64,000 nt of DNA from DATKLL01 sp035542475 (GTDB taxonomy: Bacteria > Desulfobacterota > Syntrophia > Syntrophales > UBA2185). Position numbers and translations under genes: made by a program. Location: positions 1 through 64,000 of the forward strand of contig DATKLL010000146.1 of NCBI GenBank assembly GCA_035542475.1. Direction: 5' to 3'. The notes under the pieces are model-generated. The model was not told where the DNA came from and did no database searches. It saw only the letters and a program-made list of their open reading frames with translations. The first letter of the stretch is position 1, and each line of letters starts with the position of its first letter. Below are positions 7,752-17,040 of the stretch, piece by piece.

Positions 7752-9527
7752 TCAGACAATTTTTAGAGAAAGCTCCATTAATTGTTCTATGCTCACTTCT
7801 GATGGCGCATCTGTGAGAAGGCATGTAGCCTTCTGCGTCTTGGGAAATGCAATGACATCCCTGATGCTCTCCGCACCGGCCATTATCATGACCAATCTGT
7901 CAAAACCGAGGGCAATACCTCCGTGGGGAGGTGTCCCGTACTCTAATGCATCGAGAAGAAATCCGAACTTTTTCCTGGCCTCGGCATCCTGCATACCCAA
8001 GGCACTAAAGACCGTGGACTGGATATCCTGCCTGTGAATACGTATGCTCCCCCCACCTATTTCTGTTCCGTTCAGGACAATATCATAGGCCCTTGCCCTG
8101 ACTTTTCCAGGATCATTCGTAAGGAACGGAAGGTCTTCCGTAACAGGAGAGGTAAAAGGATGATGTTTTGATACGTACCTTTTCTCCGTTTCACTGTACT
8201 CGAACAAGGGAAATTCATTTACCCAAGTAAACGCGTATTGTCCAGAACCAATAAGGTTTAATTTCTTAGCGAGATGAATTCTTAGATTGCCCAGCGCATC
8301 ATGTACAACCGAAGGAGAGTCGGCAAGAAAGACGATTACATCCCCTTCTTTAACCTCCATTTTCTTATTAATATTTTCGACTTCAGATGCTGTAAGAAAC
8401 TTAAATATCGGTGACGTCCATCCGTCGGGATTGACTCTAGCCCAGGCTAGACCCTTTGCGCCATATACGCTGACATAATCGGCCAGGCCATCGAGGTCCT
8501 TTCGGGTAAGATTCTTTCCGTCTTCAATCTTGATGGCTTTTACCACTCCGCCGCCGGCTGCTACTTCCTGAAACACTTTTAGATTGGAGTTTTTCAAGAT
8601 TTCCGTGAGGTCTCTTAATTCCAATGCAAAACGGATGTCAGGGTTATCCCTGCCGTAACGATCGATTGCCTCCGCGTAGGATATTACCGGAAACGGGACT
8701 GATAATTCCTTATTGAGACATGTGCGGAACAGGTGAACTATAAGGCCTTCGGTTATCCGGTAAATATCATCCTCGGAGATGAAAGACATCTCCACATCAA
8801 TCTGCGTAAACTCCGGCTGGCGGTCGGCCCTCAGGTCTTCGTCACGGAAACATCTGACGATCTGGTAATATCTGTCAAACCCGGAAACCATCAGCAACTG
8901 CTTGAAGAGCTGGGGTGACTGGGGCAGGGCATAAAACATCCCCTGGTTAATCCGGCTGGGTACAAGATAGTCACGTGCACCTTCAGGCGTGCTCTTTGTC
9001 AGCACCGGAGTTTCAACTTCAATGAACGCTTCCTTTTGAAAATACAGCCGTGTTTGGGCTGCGATATTGCTTCTGAGGATGAGGTTTTTCTGCATTTCAG
9101 GACGCCTCAGGTCCAGGTATCGGTACTTCAATCGGACATTCTCGGAAACATCTATGTTTTCATTCAACACAAAAGGTGGTGTTTTGGCTTCGCTTAAGAT
9201 CTCCAGTTCGTGAGCCATTACCTCAATCTCACCCGTCTTCAATTCAGGGTTTTCCATACCCTCAGGTCTTCTTTGAACCATACCTCTCACGGCAAGGACA
9301 AATTCATTTCTTATTTTGTGCGCCTCTTTGTGACAGTCCGTATCGATATCAGGATTAAAGACAACCTGGGCAAGCCCTTCGCGATCCCTTAGATCGATGA
9401 AGATAACGCCTCCATGGTCACGTCTGCGATGTACCCACCCCATCAGAATGACTTCTTCACCTGTATTGGATGCATTAAGATCACCGCAGTAATGTGTCCT
9501 TTTCTTCACTGTTAAAAAATCTGTCAA
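7752..9527 (-). CDS. aspS: Aspartyl-tRNA synthetase
   Basis: 591 residues, TTG start 7 bp after hisS, preceded by AGGGAG. A class IIb synthetase that charges tRNA-Asp in the cytosol. The N-terminal OB-fold anticodon-binding domain (VILMGWVHRRRDHGGVIFIDLRDREGLAQVV) is followed by class II motif 1/2 segments (RYLDLRR, FRDEDLRADRQPEFTQID), the bacterial GAD insertion and motif 3 (GIALGFDRLVMIMAG). The length is typical of bacterial AspRS. It sits in an operon with hisS, a widespread arrangement. From sequence alone I cannot decide whether it is discriminating or also charges tRNA-Asn. Confidence 0.97.
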   Translation of the reverse strand: MTDFLTVKKRTHYCGDLNASNTGEEVILMGWVHRRRDHGGVIFIDLRDREGLAQVVFNPDIDTDCHKEAHKIRNEFVLAVRGMVQRRPEGMENPELKTGEIEVMAHELEILSEAKTPPFVLNENIDVSENVRLKYRYLDLRRPEMQKNLILRSNIAAQTRLYFQKEAFIEVETPVLTKSTPEGARDYLVPSRINQGMFYALPQSPQLFKQLLMVSGFDRYYQIVRCFRDEDLRADRQPEFTQIDVEMSFISEDDIYRITEGLIVHLFRTCLNKELSVPFPVISYAEAIDRYGRDNPDIRFALELRDLTEILKNSNLKVFQEVAAGGGVVKAIKIEDGKNLTRKDLDGLADYVSVYGAKGLAWARVNPDGWTSPIFKFLTASEVENINKKMEVKEGDVIVFLADSPSVVHDALGNLRIHLAKKLNLIGSGQYAFTWVNEFPLFEYSETEKRYVSKHHPFTSPVTEDLPFLTNDPGKVRARAYDIVLNGTEIGGGSIRIHRQDIQSTVFSALGMQDAEARKKFGFLLDALEYGTPPHGGIALGFDRLVMIMAGAESIRDVIAFPKTQKATCLLTDAPSEVSIEQLMELSLKIV

Positions 9528-9534
9528 AATATGA

Positions 9535-10800
9535 TTAGCTCCCTCTAATAATTTTTATAATTGTTTCCTCAAGGCATTCAAGACTTAAAGTCTCCTGCGT
9601 TCCTTTTTTCATATTCCTCAGTTCAGCTTTGCTTTCCAGTATTTCTCTGTCACCCAATATAAGTGTAAAGTGAGAGTTGAGCTTATCCGCTCTTTTCATC
9701 TGGCCTTTCAGGCTTTTCCCCGAATAATCCATTTCAGTTTGAATCCCATGGATTCGTAATCTATTGCATACGGCAAAGGCAAGCTTTTGTGCGTCCTCAC
9801 CGAGGGAAGCAATAAATAGCAGGGGAGGAAGCAGTAATTTCCTATTATTAAGAGGCGCTATTGAAATCAGCCGTTCACATCCGATCGCAAATCCGATTCC
9901 GGGAACATCCGGCCCACCGAGTTCTTTCACCAGACCATCGTATCGCCCGCCCCCAGCGACGGCATTCTGGGCTCCCAGATGCTCTGTGACAACTTCAAAG
10001 GCAGTTTTTGCGTAGTAATCAAGTCCCCTCACCATCTTGGAATTTATTTCAAAGTGGATGTCGAAAGTCTCTAAGGATTCCTGTACTTTTGCAAAATGAT
10101 CCCTACATGCCGGACATAGGAAGTCAAGAATCTTCGGTGCACGTTCGATTAACTCGATACAATTTGTCATTTTACAATCAAAAACTCTAAGGGGATTCAT
10201 ATTAAGACGCCGCTGACAATCGTTACACAGTCCTTTTTCTTTTCCCCGCAAATAGTCGGTTAAAGCTTGTCTGAATTTAGGGCGGCATTCGGTACATCCG
10301 AGAGAATTAATCTGTAGGTGGAAATCAACAAGCTCGACGCGCTGCAAAAACTGAATGAGCATAAGAATTACTTCAGCATCAGAGCGGGGATCATCGACAC
10401 CAATAAGTTCGACATTGATCTGATGAAACTGTCTGAATCTCCCTTTTTGCGGTCTTTCACGCCTGAACATGGGGCCGATGGTGAAAAGTTTTGATACCGG
10501 GTCAGCCGCATAAAGTGCATGCTCGAGATACGCGCGGACGATGGAAGCGGTTGCCTCCGGACGAAGCGTTAGGTATTCATCTCCGCGGTCGAGAAATGTG
10601 TACATCTCCTTTTCAACTATATCTGTGGATTCCCCGATGCTTCTCCTGAATAGGTCCGTTTTTTCCAGGATAGGCACCCTTATCTCCCGAAAACCGAAAT
10701 TATTGAATATCTCGCGAGCTATGCATTCTATGAATTGCCACTTACCCGATTCCTGGGGAAGTATATCCTTAAACCCTCTGACTGCCGTGATAATTTCCAT
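9535..10800 (-). CDS. hisS: Histidyl-tRNA synthetase
   Basis: 421 residues, ATG start. A class IIa synthetase with motif 1 region RGFKDILPQESG, motif 2 TIGPMFRRERPQKGRFRQFHQINVE, the HisA motif RGLDYYAKTAFEV and the GGGRYDGL segment, then a C-terminal anticodon-binding domain. A Cys-rich stretch in the insertion domain (C..C....C..C around the segment CNDCQRRLN) is seen in many bacterial HisRS. It is the first gene of the hisS-aspS operon. Confidence 0.97.
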   Translation of the reverse strand: MEIITAVRGFKDILPQESGKWQFIECIAREIFNNFGFREIRVPILEKTDLFRRSIGESTDIVEKEMYTFLDRGDEYLTLRPEATASIVRAYLEHALYAADPVSKLFTIGPMFRRERPQKGRFRQFHQINVELIGVDDPRSDAEVILMLIQFLQRVELVDFHLQINSLGCTECRPKFRQALTDYLRGKEKGLCNDCQRRLNMNPLRVFDCKMTNCIELIERAPKILDFLCPACRDHFAKVQESLETFDIHFEINSKMVRGLDYYAKTAFEVVTEHLGAQNAVAGGGRYDGLVKELGGPDVPGIGFAIGCERLISIAPLNNRKLLLPPLLFIASLGEDAQKLAFAVCNRLRIHGIQTEMDYSGKSLKGQMKRADKLNSHFTLILGDREILESKAELRNMKKGTQETLSLECLEETIIKIIRGS

Positions 10801-10850
10801 TGATGACTGACCATTAAGTTTGATTATTTAATAAACGATCGAACAATAAA

Positions 10851-10878
10851 ATAATATGACCGAGTTTGTTGTTATCAA
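10851..10878 (-). promoter_or_regulatory. Candidate sigma70 promoter of hisS-aspS
   Basis: On the minus strand: TTGATA (10873-10878), a 16-bp spacer and TATTAT (10851-10856), about 50 bp before the hisS start. Confidence 0.5.
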
Positions 10879-10975
10879 AACGAGAGGATCGATAACACAT
10901 AAAGCATTGAAGTGCAATAGAAGTTTCTCTTCCTGACTAAAATTGAAAGCAAGCTCAGGAGTAATCATTGACAAT

Positions 10976-13462
10976 TCATTTATAGGAACTGTAGGCTATT
11001 TTATTACCGTCTGTCGTGATATCAATGGCGCCATTCATATCAGTTCTTAATATCTTTACTCCATTCCGTAGATATCTTTTAAGAACATCTGGGCGGGGAT
11101 CATTATAAACGTTGTCCGCGCCGCAGCTGATCATGGCAATTTCCGGTTTTACGCCATTCAGGAATGATGTAGTGCTGGAAGTCAAACCACCATGATGAGG
11201 TACAAGCATGATCTGACTCTTAAGGTTTTTGCTTGATTTGACGAGGCGGGTTTCTGTTGGTTCAGATATGTCCGAAGGCAGCAGGATGGTGACATTCCCA
11301 AGTGTTAACTTCAGCACAATGGCATCGTTGTTTGTTTTGTCAAACTTCCTGGGCATATCATTCCTTAAGTTAATCGGCTTCGACGGATTCAGAATATTGA
11401 TCATGGTGTTGCCAACTGTTACATGGCTGGTGTCTTCTGAGATGAACCGGTGGGTTATATTCTTCTCATTTATGATCTTCACAAAATCATCGTATGTCTC
11501 TATTTCTGCCGTTTCGCCGTTTGACCAGACTTCTTTGATATCAAAATTAGACAGTATATAGAGCAACCCGTTGAGATGATCAGGATGAGGGTGTGTCAGG
11601 ACGACTATGTCAATACTTTTTATCCTTTCATGCCATAAATATGGGGCAACTACATACTTTCCGATATCAAAAATATTTTCATAAGACCCACCGCCATCTA
11701 CAAGCATCTTTTTACCGCCCGGCAATCTGATCAATGTGGAGCTTCCCTGACCGACGTCAATTGCCGTTACTTTTAGACTATTATTATCCCTTATGTATAA
11801 ATATATTGCATCTGCTGCGATAAAAATTACCAGAGCCACGAGTGTTACGCGATACCACAGCGGTCTGATTGAGCTTCTAAATTTAAATACTATCATTTCT
11901 GCAGGTTTTCTGAAATCTATAAGTTTCACCGCTGCTATGAGAAAAAGATAGTATGCCGTAATCTCCAGTAATGTGGGGGTAGTCACAAAGACGGAAGAGC
12001 CGGGGATCGAGGCAAAGAAATCTACCAGCGAGACGGAAACACGCACGAGAAAGGATGAAATATCCAAAAAAAGCAAAGCAAGCATATGTGAAAACGGGGC
12101 AGCAAGAATAATCGCCATACATACAGGAATGGTGACTATGCCCATTATGGGAACGACGATCAGATTTGAAAGAAGCACTATTGTTGACATCCTGTTAAAG
12201 TAGAAAACGATTAAAGGCAGGGTACCTATTGTTGCACTCAAGGAGACAATGAGAAAAATATAAATATTTTTAATAATTTTCTTCATCATGATTCTATATA
12301 AAGATGATCCTCCAAGCTCGCCCTCCGGGATCACTGAGGTCAGTCTAGGTGAGATGAAAAGAATAGCCCATACCGCCATAAATGAAAGTTGAAAGGAAAC
12401 ATCAAAAAGAGAAGGAGGATATATGACGAGTATTATCAGTGCTGCAAGCGCCAAGCTGTTATAAAGGTCTCTCTCTTTACCCAGAATGATTGCTATAATA
12501 AAGGTCACAGCCATAATTGCAGCACGGACAACGGATACCCCCATACCGGCTATGAGGGTATAAATGATTACCGGTACTATTGCGCAAATGGCTGAGACTT
12601 TTAAAATATTGAGCCTTAATAGGAGATATGTGGATGATTTCATGATTAATCTAATGACAAAGAATGACAGGAACGCGATAATGCCTATGTTGAATCCTGA
12701 AATTGCGATAATGTGTGTTGTCCCCGTTTTGTTAAACTTATCCATAACTTCTTTCGGGATTTCCCTCTGATCTCCGAGGATCATTGCCTGAATGATTTCC
12801 CCTTCAGGTGATGAAGAATTATCCCGGATCAATCTTTTTAAATTTCTCCTCATTTTTTCGAGGTATATCTTTGGCATGTTGCCCTGATTTTCCCTTAAAA
12901 CGACAATAGCGGAGGAATCTTTGATAAATCCACGGGCCATTATCCCTTTGTATCTGAGGTACTTTACATAATCAAAACTGCCCGGATTCTGGAAACTGTG
13001 AGGTCTCTTAAGCTTTGTCTTGAACCGTACGAAATCTCCGTATTTAAACTCCTGGCTGCCGTTGATACTTAGCAGTACAAGGCCTTCTACGGGGATAATA
13101 ATATCGTCATGGATGAGCCTGTCTGCTGAGACAATGAGCCCCGCACGGTCTGTTGACACATCAGGATTTTCCACGATTTTCCCTTCAACTATTAGCTTCT
13201 CCTTGCCGATATAATTTATAATGTGCCTTGGACCCGGATCCTTATATAGGTAAAGGTTAATATCCAGAATGCCAACGACAACGGAGGAAAGAGCTAGGAG
13301 GACAGCAATGACTCTGGTCGCCTTTTTAAGTAATGCAACAAGCATCAACATTAACGTGACGAAGAGGACCGTCAGTAAAGGCAGGTCGGGAAACTGATAA
13401 TAATTACCGATCGTAATTCCTGCAACAAAGAAAGCAAGGAGAGGAATTAATGGTCTGTCCAT
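10976..13462 (-). CDS. comEC: ComEC/Rec2-family DNA uptake channel protein
   Basis: 828 residues. Two N-terminal hydrophobic helices precede a DUF4131/OB-like periplasmic region (about 60-190). A multi-helix Competence domain follows (about 220-500; conserved AISGFNIGIIAF). At the C-terminus is a metallo-beta-lactamase domain (about 555-800) with DVGQGSSTLIRLPGGKKMLVDGG and the metal motif HPHPDHLNG. ComEC forms the inner-membrane channel that takes up single-stranded DNA in natural transformation, and the lactamase-like domain is thought to degrade one strand. All three parts are present, so it should be functional. No other competence gene lies next to it. Confidence 0.93.
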   Translation of the reverse strand: MDRPLIPLLAFFVAGITIGNYYQFPDLPLLTVLFVTLMLMLVALLKKATRVIAVLLALSSVVVGILDINLYLYKDPGPRHIINYIGKEKLIVEGKIVENPDVSTDRAGLIVSADRLIHDDIIIPVEGLVLLSINGSQEFKYGDFVRFKTKLKRPHSFQNPGSFDYVKYLRYKGIMARGFIKDSSAIVVLRENQGNMPKIYLEKMRRNLKRLIRDNSSSPEGEIIQAMILGDQREIPKEVMDKFNKTGTTHIIAISGFNIGIIAFLSFFVIRLIMKSSTYLLLRLNILKVSAICAIVPVIIYTLIAGMGVSVVRAAIMAVTFIIAIILGKERDLYNSLALAALIILVIYPPSLFDVSFQLSFMAVWAILFISPRLTSVIPEGELGGSSLYRIMMKKIIKNIYIFLIVSLSATIGTLPLIVFYFNRMSTIVLLSNLIVVPIMGIVTIPVCMAIILAAPFSHMLALLFLDISSFLVRVSVSLVDFFASIPGSSVFVTTPTLLEITAYYLFLIAAVKLIDFRKPAEMIVFKFRSSIRPLWYRVTLVALVIFIAADAIYLYIRDNNSLKVTAIDVGQGSSTLIRLPGGKKMLVDGGGSYENIFDIGKYVVAPYLWHERIKSIDIVVLTHPHPDHLNGLLYILSNFDIKEVWSNGETAEIETYDDFVKIINEKNITHRFISEDTSHVTVGNTMINILNPSKPINLRNDMPRKFDKTNNDAIVLKLTLGNVTILLPSDISEPTETRLVKSSKNLKSQIMLVPHHGGLTSSTTSFLNGVKPEIAMISCGADNVYNDPRPDVLKRYLRNGVKILRTDMNGAIDITTDGNKIAYSSYK

Positions 13463-13661
13463 AGTTTAGGCTAATTTAATTCTTTAAACAATTAGGGGTA
13501 AACAAAGCCAGAATAAACCTACCCATAACGTGTAGGATTACCTATTGATGCCGTTAAATATATTAGATTTAATTCTTATTTTATAATACCATGTCTTCAA
13601 TAGCGTATACAGTGAAGTTTGCATTGATAGTCTTTATAAATTGTAAGGATACTTATCAATC

Positions 13662-15353
13662 TTGAAGTGGTACAACACGAGTTATCAAATGTTACAGGAA
13701 GAAAATATAACTTCCAGACTTAAATGGTTGATAATATCGAGAGTCGCGATTGTTACCTTTCTTCTATGTATTACAACGTTTTTCAAAATACAGAAAACGG
13801 AACTGCTGCCTGAAACATCGATTGTATTACTTTATGTCATTTTTGTACTGACCTACATCCTTTCAATAATTTATTCGGTTTTTCTTAAGAATGTCAAAAA
13901 CCTCCAAATAAACGTATATATCCAGACATGCATTGATGTGGCATTGATTACCGGACTTGTTTACGCAACGGGTGGTGTTCGAAGTATATACTCAGTTTTC
14001 TATCCTTTGGTTATCATATACTCTGTTTTGTTTTTGGGAAGAAGAGGATGTCTTACTATCGCCTCCATTGCCAGCATTCAATACGGTCTTTTGTTGGATT
14101 TGGAATACTATGGCGTTATTCCACAGATAGACTCTGTCGAAGTACATAATTATGATTTAAGTGCCGGTTATGTTTTTTCGAGAATCTTTATACATATTTT
14201 ATCTTTCTATATAATCGCATTGCTTGCCAGTTTTGTTGTTGAACAGGAAAAGAAAACGAGGGCACTTCTTGCCGAGAAAAAAACCGCCTTTGACAAACTT
14301 GACTTGTTACACAGGATTATTATTCAATCAATCGATACCGGCATCATGACAATTGATCTTCAGGGCAGGATAAAATCCTTTAACAGGGGAGCAGAAGCGA
14401 TTACTGGTTTTAGCTTTGCTGAGATAGAAAATCGAAATGTAGATGAAATATTTCCAGTTATTGCACATATTGATGAAATAACCAATGCAGGAGACAGGAG
14501 AAGGTCGCCAAGAAAAAGATATAATATGAATTTCGTTAACAAGGAAAGTCAATCCTTGATATTAGGTTATTCAGTATCAATTTTAAATGACAACAGGGGG
14601 AATAGGATTGGTAATATATTAATATTCCAGGATCTTACATCATTAACGAAAATGGAAGAAGCCCTCGAAAAAAGCAGGAAGCTGGCGATCATTGGTGAAA
14701 TAGCCGCAGGTCTTGCTCATGAGATGAGAAATCCTCTTGCGTCCATCAGCGGATCAATACAAATTCTCAGTAAAGATCTCAAGTTGGGTGACACAGACGA
14801 AAGGCTGATGCGAATAATTCTCAGGGGGAAGGATCAACTCGAAAATATAATTAAGGATTTCCTGTTGCTTGCAAGACCGGCACCAGGAAATAAAGAAGCC
14901 GTTTATATAAATGAAATAATAAAAGATGTAATTGAATCTATCCATTTTGTGCCGGACTGGAATGAGGACATTAGGGTTTCCCTTTCGCTATCAGATAATT
15001 TGAGCATTCACGCAAATAAGACGGAAATGAAGGCAGTCATGTGGAATCTTATCATGAATGCTATCCAAGCTATGCCTGATGGAGGACTATTGTCACTGGA
15101 AACGAAAAACAAGTTCTCTGCCGATAATATAAACGAATATCTTGAAATTATAGTGAGTGACACAGGAAGTGGGATAGATGAAGCCTATTTGAACAAGATT
15201 TTTGAACCGTTTTTCACGACAAAAGAGAGAGGGACGGGACTCGGACTCGCCATAGTGAACAGGATAGTTGAGGGATATAACGGAACCATAGCTATAGAAA
15301 GCAAGATTGAAAGAGGGTCGACCTTTCTTGTCTCATTACCCTTTAACAAATGA
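13662..15353 (+). CDS. PAS-containing membrane histidine kinase (PilS/NtrB-like)
   Basis: 563 residues from a TTG start with TAAGGA about 12 nt upstream; an ATG at 13689 is an alternative. Roughly six hydrophobic helices span residues 22-190. A PAS domain follows (about 215-320; IDTGIMTIDLQGRIKSFNRGAEAITGFS), then a HisKA domain with the phospho-accepting His in AGLAHEMRNPLASISGS near residue 355, and an HATPase with NLIMNAIQAM and DTGSGI...GTGLGLAI. The architecture matches PilS and related NtrB-class kinases. The response regulator gene starts 47 bp downstream, so the pair is almost certainly cognate. No pilin gene adjoins, so 'PilS' is by similarity only. Confidence 0.88.
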   Translation: MKWYNTSYQMLQEENITSRLKWLIISRVAIVTFLLCITTFFKIQKTELLPETSIVLLYVIFVLTYILSIIYSVFLKNVKNLQINVYIQTCIDVALITGLVYATGGVRSIYSVFYPLVIIYSVLFLGRRGCLTIASIASIQYGLLLDLEYYGVIPQIDSVEVHNYDLSAGYVFSRIFIHILSFYIIALLASFVVEQEKKTRALLAEKKTAFDKLDLLHRIIIQSIDTGIMTIDLQGRIKSFNRGAEAITGFSFAEIENRNVDEIFPVIAHIDEITNAGDRRRSPRKRYNMNFVNKESQSLILGYSVSILNDNRGNRIGNILIFQDLTSLTKMEEALEKSRKLAIIGEIAAGLAHEMRNPLASISGSIQILSKDLKLGDTDERLMRIILRGKDQLENIIKDFLLLARPAPGNKEAVYINEIIKDVIESIHFVPDWNEDIRVSLSLSDNLSIHANKTEMKAVMWNLIMNAIQAMPDGGLLSLETKNKFSADNINEYLEIIVSDTGSGIDEAYLNKIFEPFFTTKERGTGLGLAIVNRIVEGYNGTIAIESKIERGSTFLVSLPFNK

Positions 15354-15400
15354 AGATGTTGGTGTATTGTAATTAATCTGTTCGATAAGGGGAATATTGG

Positions 15401-16765
15401 ATGGCAAAAATTCTAATAGTTGATGACGATCAGGGAATGAGAGAATTTCTTGAAATCATGCTCACAAAAGAAGGGCATGACGTGACCAGTACGATTGATG
15501 CGATGAAAGCCTTGTATCGTTGTAAAAAGGAGCATTTTGATCTTATACTTTCGGATTTGAAAATGCCAAAAGTCGATGGAATTGAATTCCTTAAATCAGT
15601 TAAGGATGTTTCTCCGGAATCGGTTGTTATACTAATTACGGCCTATGCTTCTCCTGAAACTGCAGTGTCCGCGATGAAAGAAGGGGCATACGATTATATA
15701 GAAAAGGGCATTGATGTAGAAGAATTGAAGTTAATAATTACCGGAGCCCTTGAAAAAAAGGGTGTCAGGGAAACCGATGCGCTATTTATCAAGGTCGTTG
15801 AAGATGCAGTTTCCTTCAGCAATATGATCGGTAAAAGCAGGGGAATGCTCAATGTATATAAAGAAATTAAGAAAGTGGCAGAAACTCCGACAAATGTCTT
15901 AATCCTCGGTGAAAGTGGTACTGGCAAGGAGCTTGTCGCCAAGGCTATCCATGAAAATAGCCCAAGGAAGAAAATGCCCTTTGTTGTAATTAACTGTGGC
16001 GGCGTGCCCGAAAGTCTTCTTGAGAGTGAATTTTTCGGCCACATGAAGGGTTCTTTTACCGGGGCACATATTGATAAACCTGGGCTTTTTGAGATCGCAA
16101 AAAGTGGGACTATATTTCTTGATGAAATCGGCGAGTTACCTCCATATCTTCAAGTAAAACTTTTAAGAGTTGTTCAGGAAAAAACATTTAGAAGGGTAGG
16201 AGGAGCAGAGGATATCAAAGTAGATGTCAGAATTATCTCAGCTACGAATAAGAATCTGGAAAAGAAGGTTAAAGAAGGTTCCTTTAGAGAGGATCTGTAT
16301 TATCGTCTTAATGTCATACCGATACATGTACCACCCCTTAGAGAGCGAAAAGAGGATATTCCCGTCTTAACTAGATATTTCATCGAAAAGTATTCCAGCG
16401 CGTTTGGCAAAGAAATTAAAACAATTTCTTCTTATGCCATGGAACTTCTCATGAACTATCCCTTTCCTGGGAATGTCAGAGAACTCGAGAATATCATTGA
16501 ACGCAGCGTTGCCCTGGAAACATCGAATATCATTTTGCCGGAAAACCTCTTAATTTCGGGAAGGCTACAGGAAATAAGTAATTTTACAGATATTAATATA
16601 CCTGATGACGGCATAGACTTGAATGATGAAGTGTCAAAGTATGAAAGGCACTTAATAGAGGAGGCTTTAAAGAAAGTCAAAGGATCCAAGACCAAGGCTG
16701 CCGAGATTCTCAAGGTAAGTTTTGATTCTTTGCGTTACAGGATTGAAAAACTCGGCATAGGCTGA
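15401..16765 (+). CDS. Sigma54-dependent response regulator (PilR/NtrC family)
   Basis: 454 residues in the NtrC order. The receiver (1-120) has the acidic pair VDDD and phospho-acceptor Asp in LSDLKMP. The AAA+ domain (about 140-375) has Walker A GESGTGKE, the sigma54 contact loop GSFTGA (a common GAFTGA variant) and Walker B LDEIGELP. A Fis-type helix-turn-helix closes it (KTKAAEILKVSFDSLRYRIEKL). It should activate sigma54-RNA polymerase at enhancer-dependent promoters after phosphorylation by the upstream kinase. I did not find a convincing TGGCAC-N5-TTGC promoter in the intergenic regions of this window, so its targets are probably elsewhere. Confidence 0.93.
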   Translation: MAKILIVDDDQGMREFLEIMLTKEGHDVTSTIDAMKALYRCKKEHFDLILSDLKMPKVDGIEFLKSVKDVSPESVVILITAYASPETAVSAMKEGAYDYIEKGIDVEELKLIITGALEKKGVRETDALFIKVVEDAVSFSNMIGKSRGMLNVYKEIKKVAETPTNVLILGESGTGKELVAKAIHENSPRKKMPFVVINCGGVPESLLESEFFGHMKGSFTGAHIDKPGLFEIAKSGTIFLDEIGELPPYLQVKLLRVVQEKTFRRVGGAEDIKVDVRIISATNKNLEKKVKEGSFREDLYYRLNVIPIHVPPLRERKEDIPVLTRYFIEKYSSAFGKEIKTISSYAMELLMNYPFPGNVRELENIIERSVALETSNIILPENLLISGRLQEISNFTDINIPDDGIDLNDEVSKYERHLIEEALKKVKGSKTKAAEILKVSFDSLRYRIEKLGIG

Positions 16766-16783
16766 AATTAAAAGAATTTCTGC

Positions 16784-16812
16784 TTGACATCGGTGCGGTT
16801 TGGTTTTATAAG
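16784..16812 (+). promoter_or_regulatory. Sigma70 promoter of the attenuated liv/acyl-CoA ligase operon
   Basis: TTGACA (16784-16789), a 17-bp spacer and TATAAG (16807-16812). Transcription would start near 16819, giving a leader of about 220 nt before livJ. Confidence 0.75.
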
Positions 16813-16845
16813 CAACGCCACGTGAAGCATTGAAGATTTTTGGAA

Positions 16846-16929
16846 ATGATGGACATGCTACGCATAAGGGTACAAAGATTTTTCACTTTTTTTGCATTTT
16901 TTAGTGGGGTCTGCCTACTGCGCTCATGA
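16846..16929 (+). CDS. Phenylalanine-rich leader peptide (attenuator)
   Basis: A 27-codon frame, ATG at 16846 (in-frame ATGs also at 16849 and 16855), TGA at 16927-16929. It encodes FFTFFAFF at 16879-16902: six Phe codons among eight. This closely resembles pheA (PheL) and pheST (PheM) leader peptides of enteric bacteria. A GGA at 16842-16844 is the only ribosome-site-like element and best suits the ATG at 16855, which would give a 24-residue peptide. The 3' part of the frame overlaps the 5' strand of an antiterminator, and the stop lies just beyond it. This is the geometry expected for translation-coupled attenuation: stalling at Phe codons frees the antiterminator, and reading to the stop hides it. 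Confidence 0.8.
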   Translation: MMDMLRIRVQRFFTFFAFFSGVCLLRS

Positions 16930-16961
16930 CCTGGAACTGTTAATAGAGCCGTGGGCAGACC
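16908..16961 (+). promoter_or_regulatory. Antiterminator helix of Phe attenuator
   Basis: GGTCTGCCTAC (16908-16918) can pair over 11 bp with GTGGGCAGACC (16951-16961), with one G-U pair. The right strand overlaps the 5' half of the terminator stem (16947-16958), so the two structures exclude each other. The left strand lies inside the leader peptide frame, downstream of the Phe codons. Confidence 0.78.
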
Positions 16962-16985
16962 GCTTAGCTGTCCGCGGCTTTTTTT
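16947..16985 (+). terminator. Attenuator terminator hairpin
   Basis: AGCCGTGGGCAG (16947-16958) pairs with CTGTCCGCGGCT (16968-16979) over 12 bp including two G-U pairs. The loop is 9 nt, and a run of seven T follows at 16979-16985. Strong intrinsic terminator, mutually exclusive with the antiterminator. Confidence 0.85.
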
Positions 16986-16993
16986 ATTTTAAG

Positions 16994-17021
16994 AGGCTGT
17001 GGATTCTCCATAGCCTTTTTT
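16994..17021 (+). terminator. Second terminator-like hairpin before livJ
   Basis: AGGCTGTGGA (16994-17003) pairs with TCCATAGCCT (17007-17016) around a 3-nt loop, with six T at 17016-17021. It lies only 8 nt before the GGGAGG ribosome site of livJ. It may back up the first terminator or act on translation. Confidence 0.7.
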
Positions 17022-17040
17022 ATTTTACGGGAGGATTGAG

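Noticed and set aside
10856..10936. 26-codon plus-strand frame between hisS and comEC
   Set aside because: No ribosome site or promoter in that direction, and it overlaps the probable hisS promoter.
16819..16990. Promoter-to-terminator unit read as a stand-alone small RNA such as 6S RNA, or as a metabolite riboswitch
   Set aside because: No long closing stem or known aptamer core fits. The Phe-rich frame, its stop position and the exclusive antiterminator/terminator pair explain the whole leader as a Phe attenuator.
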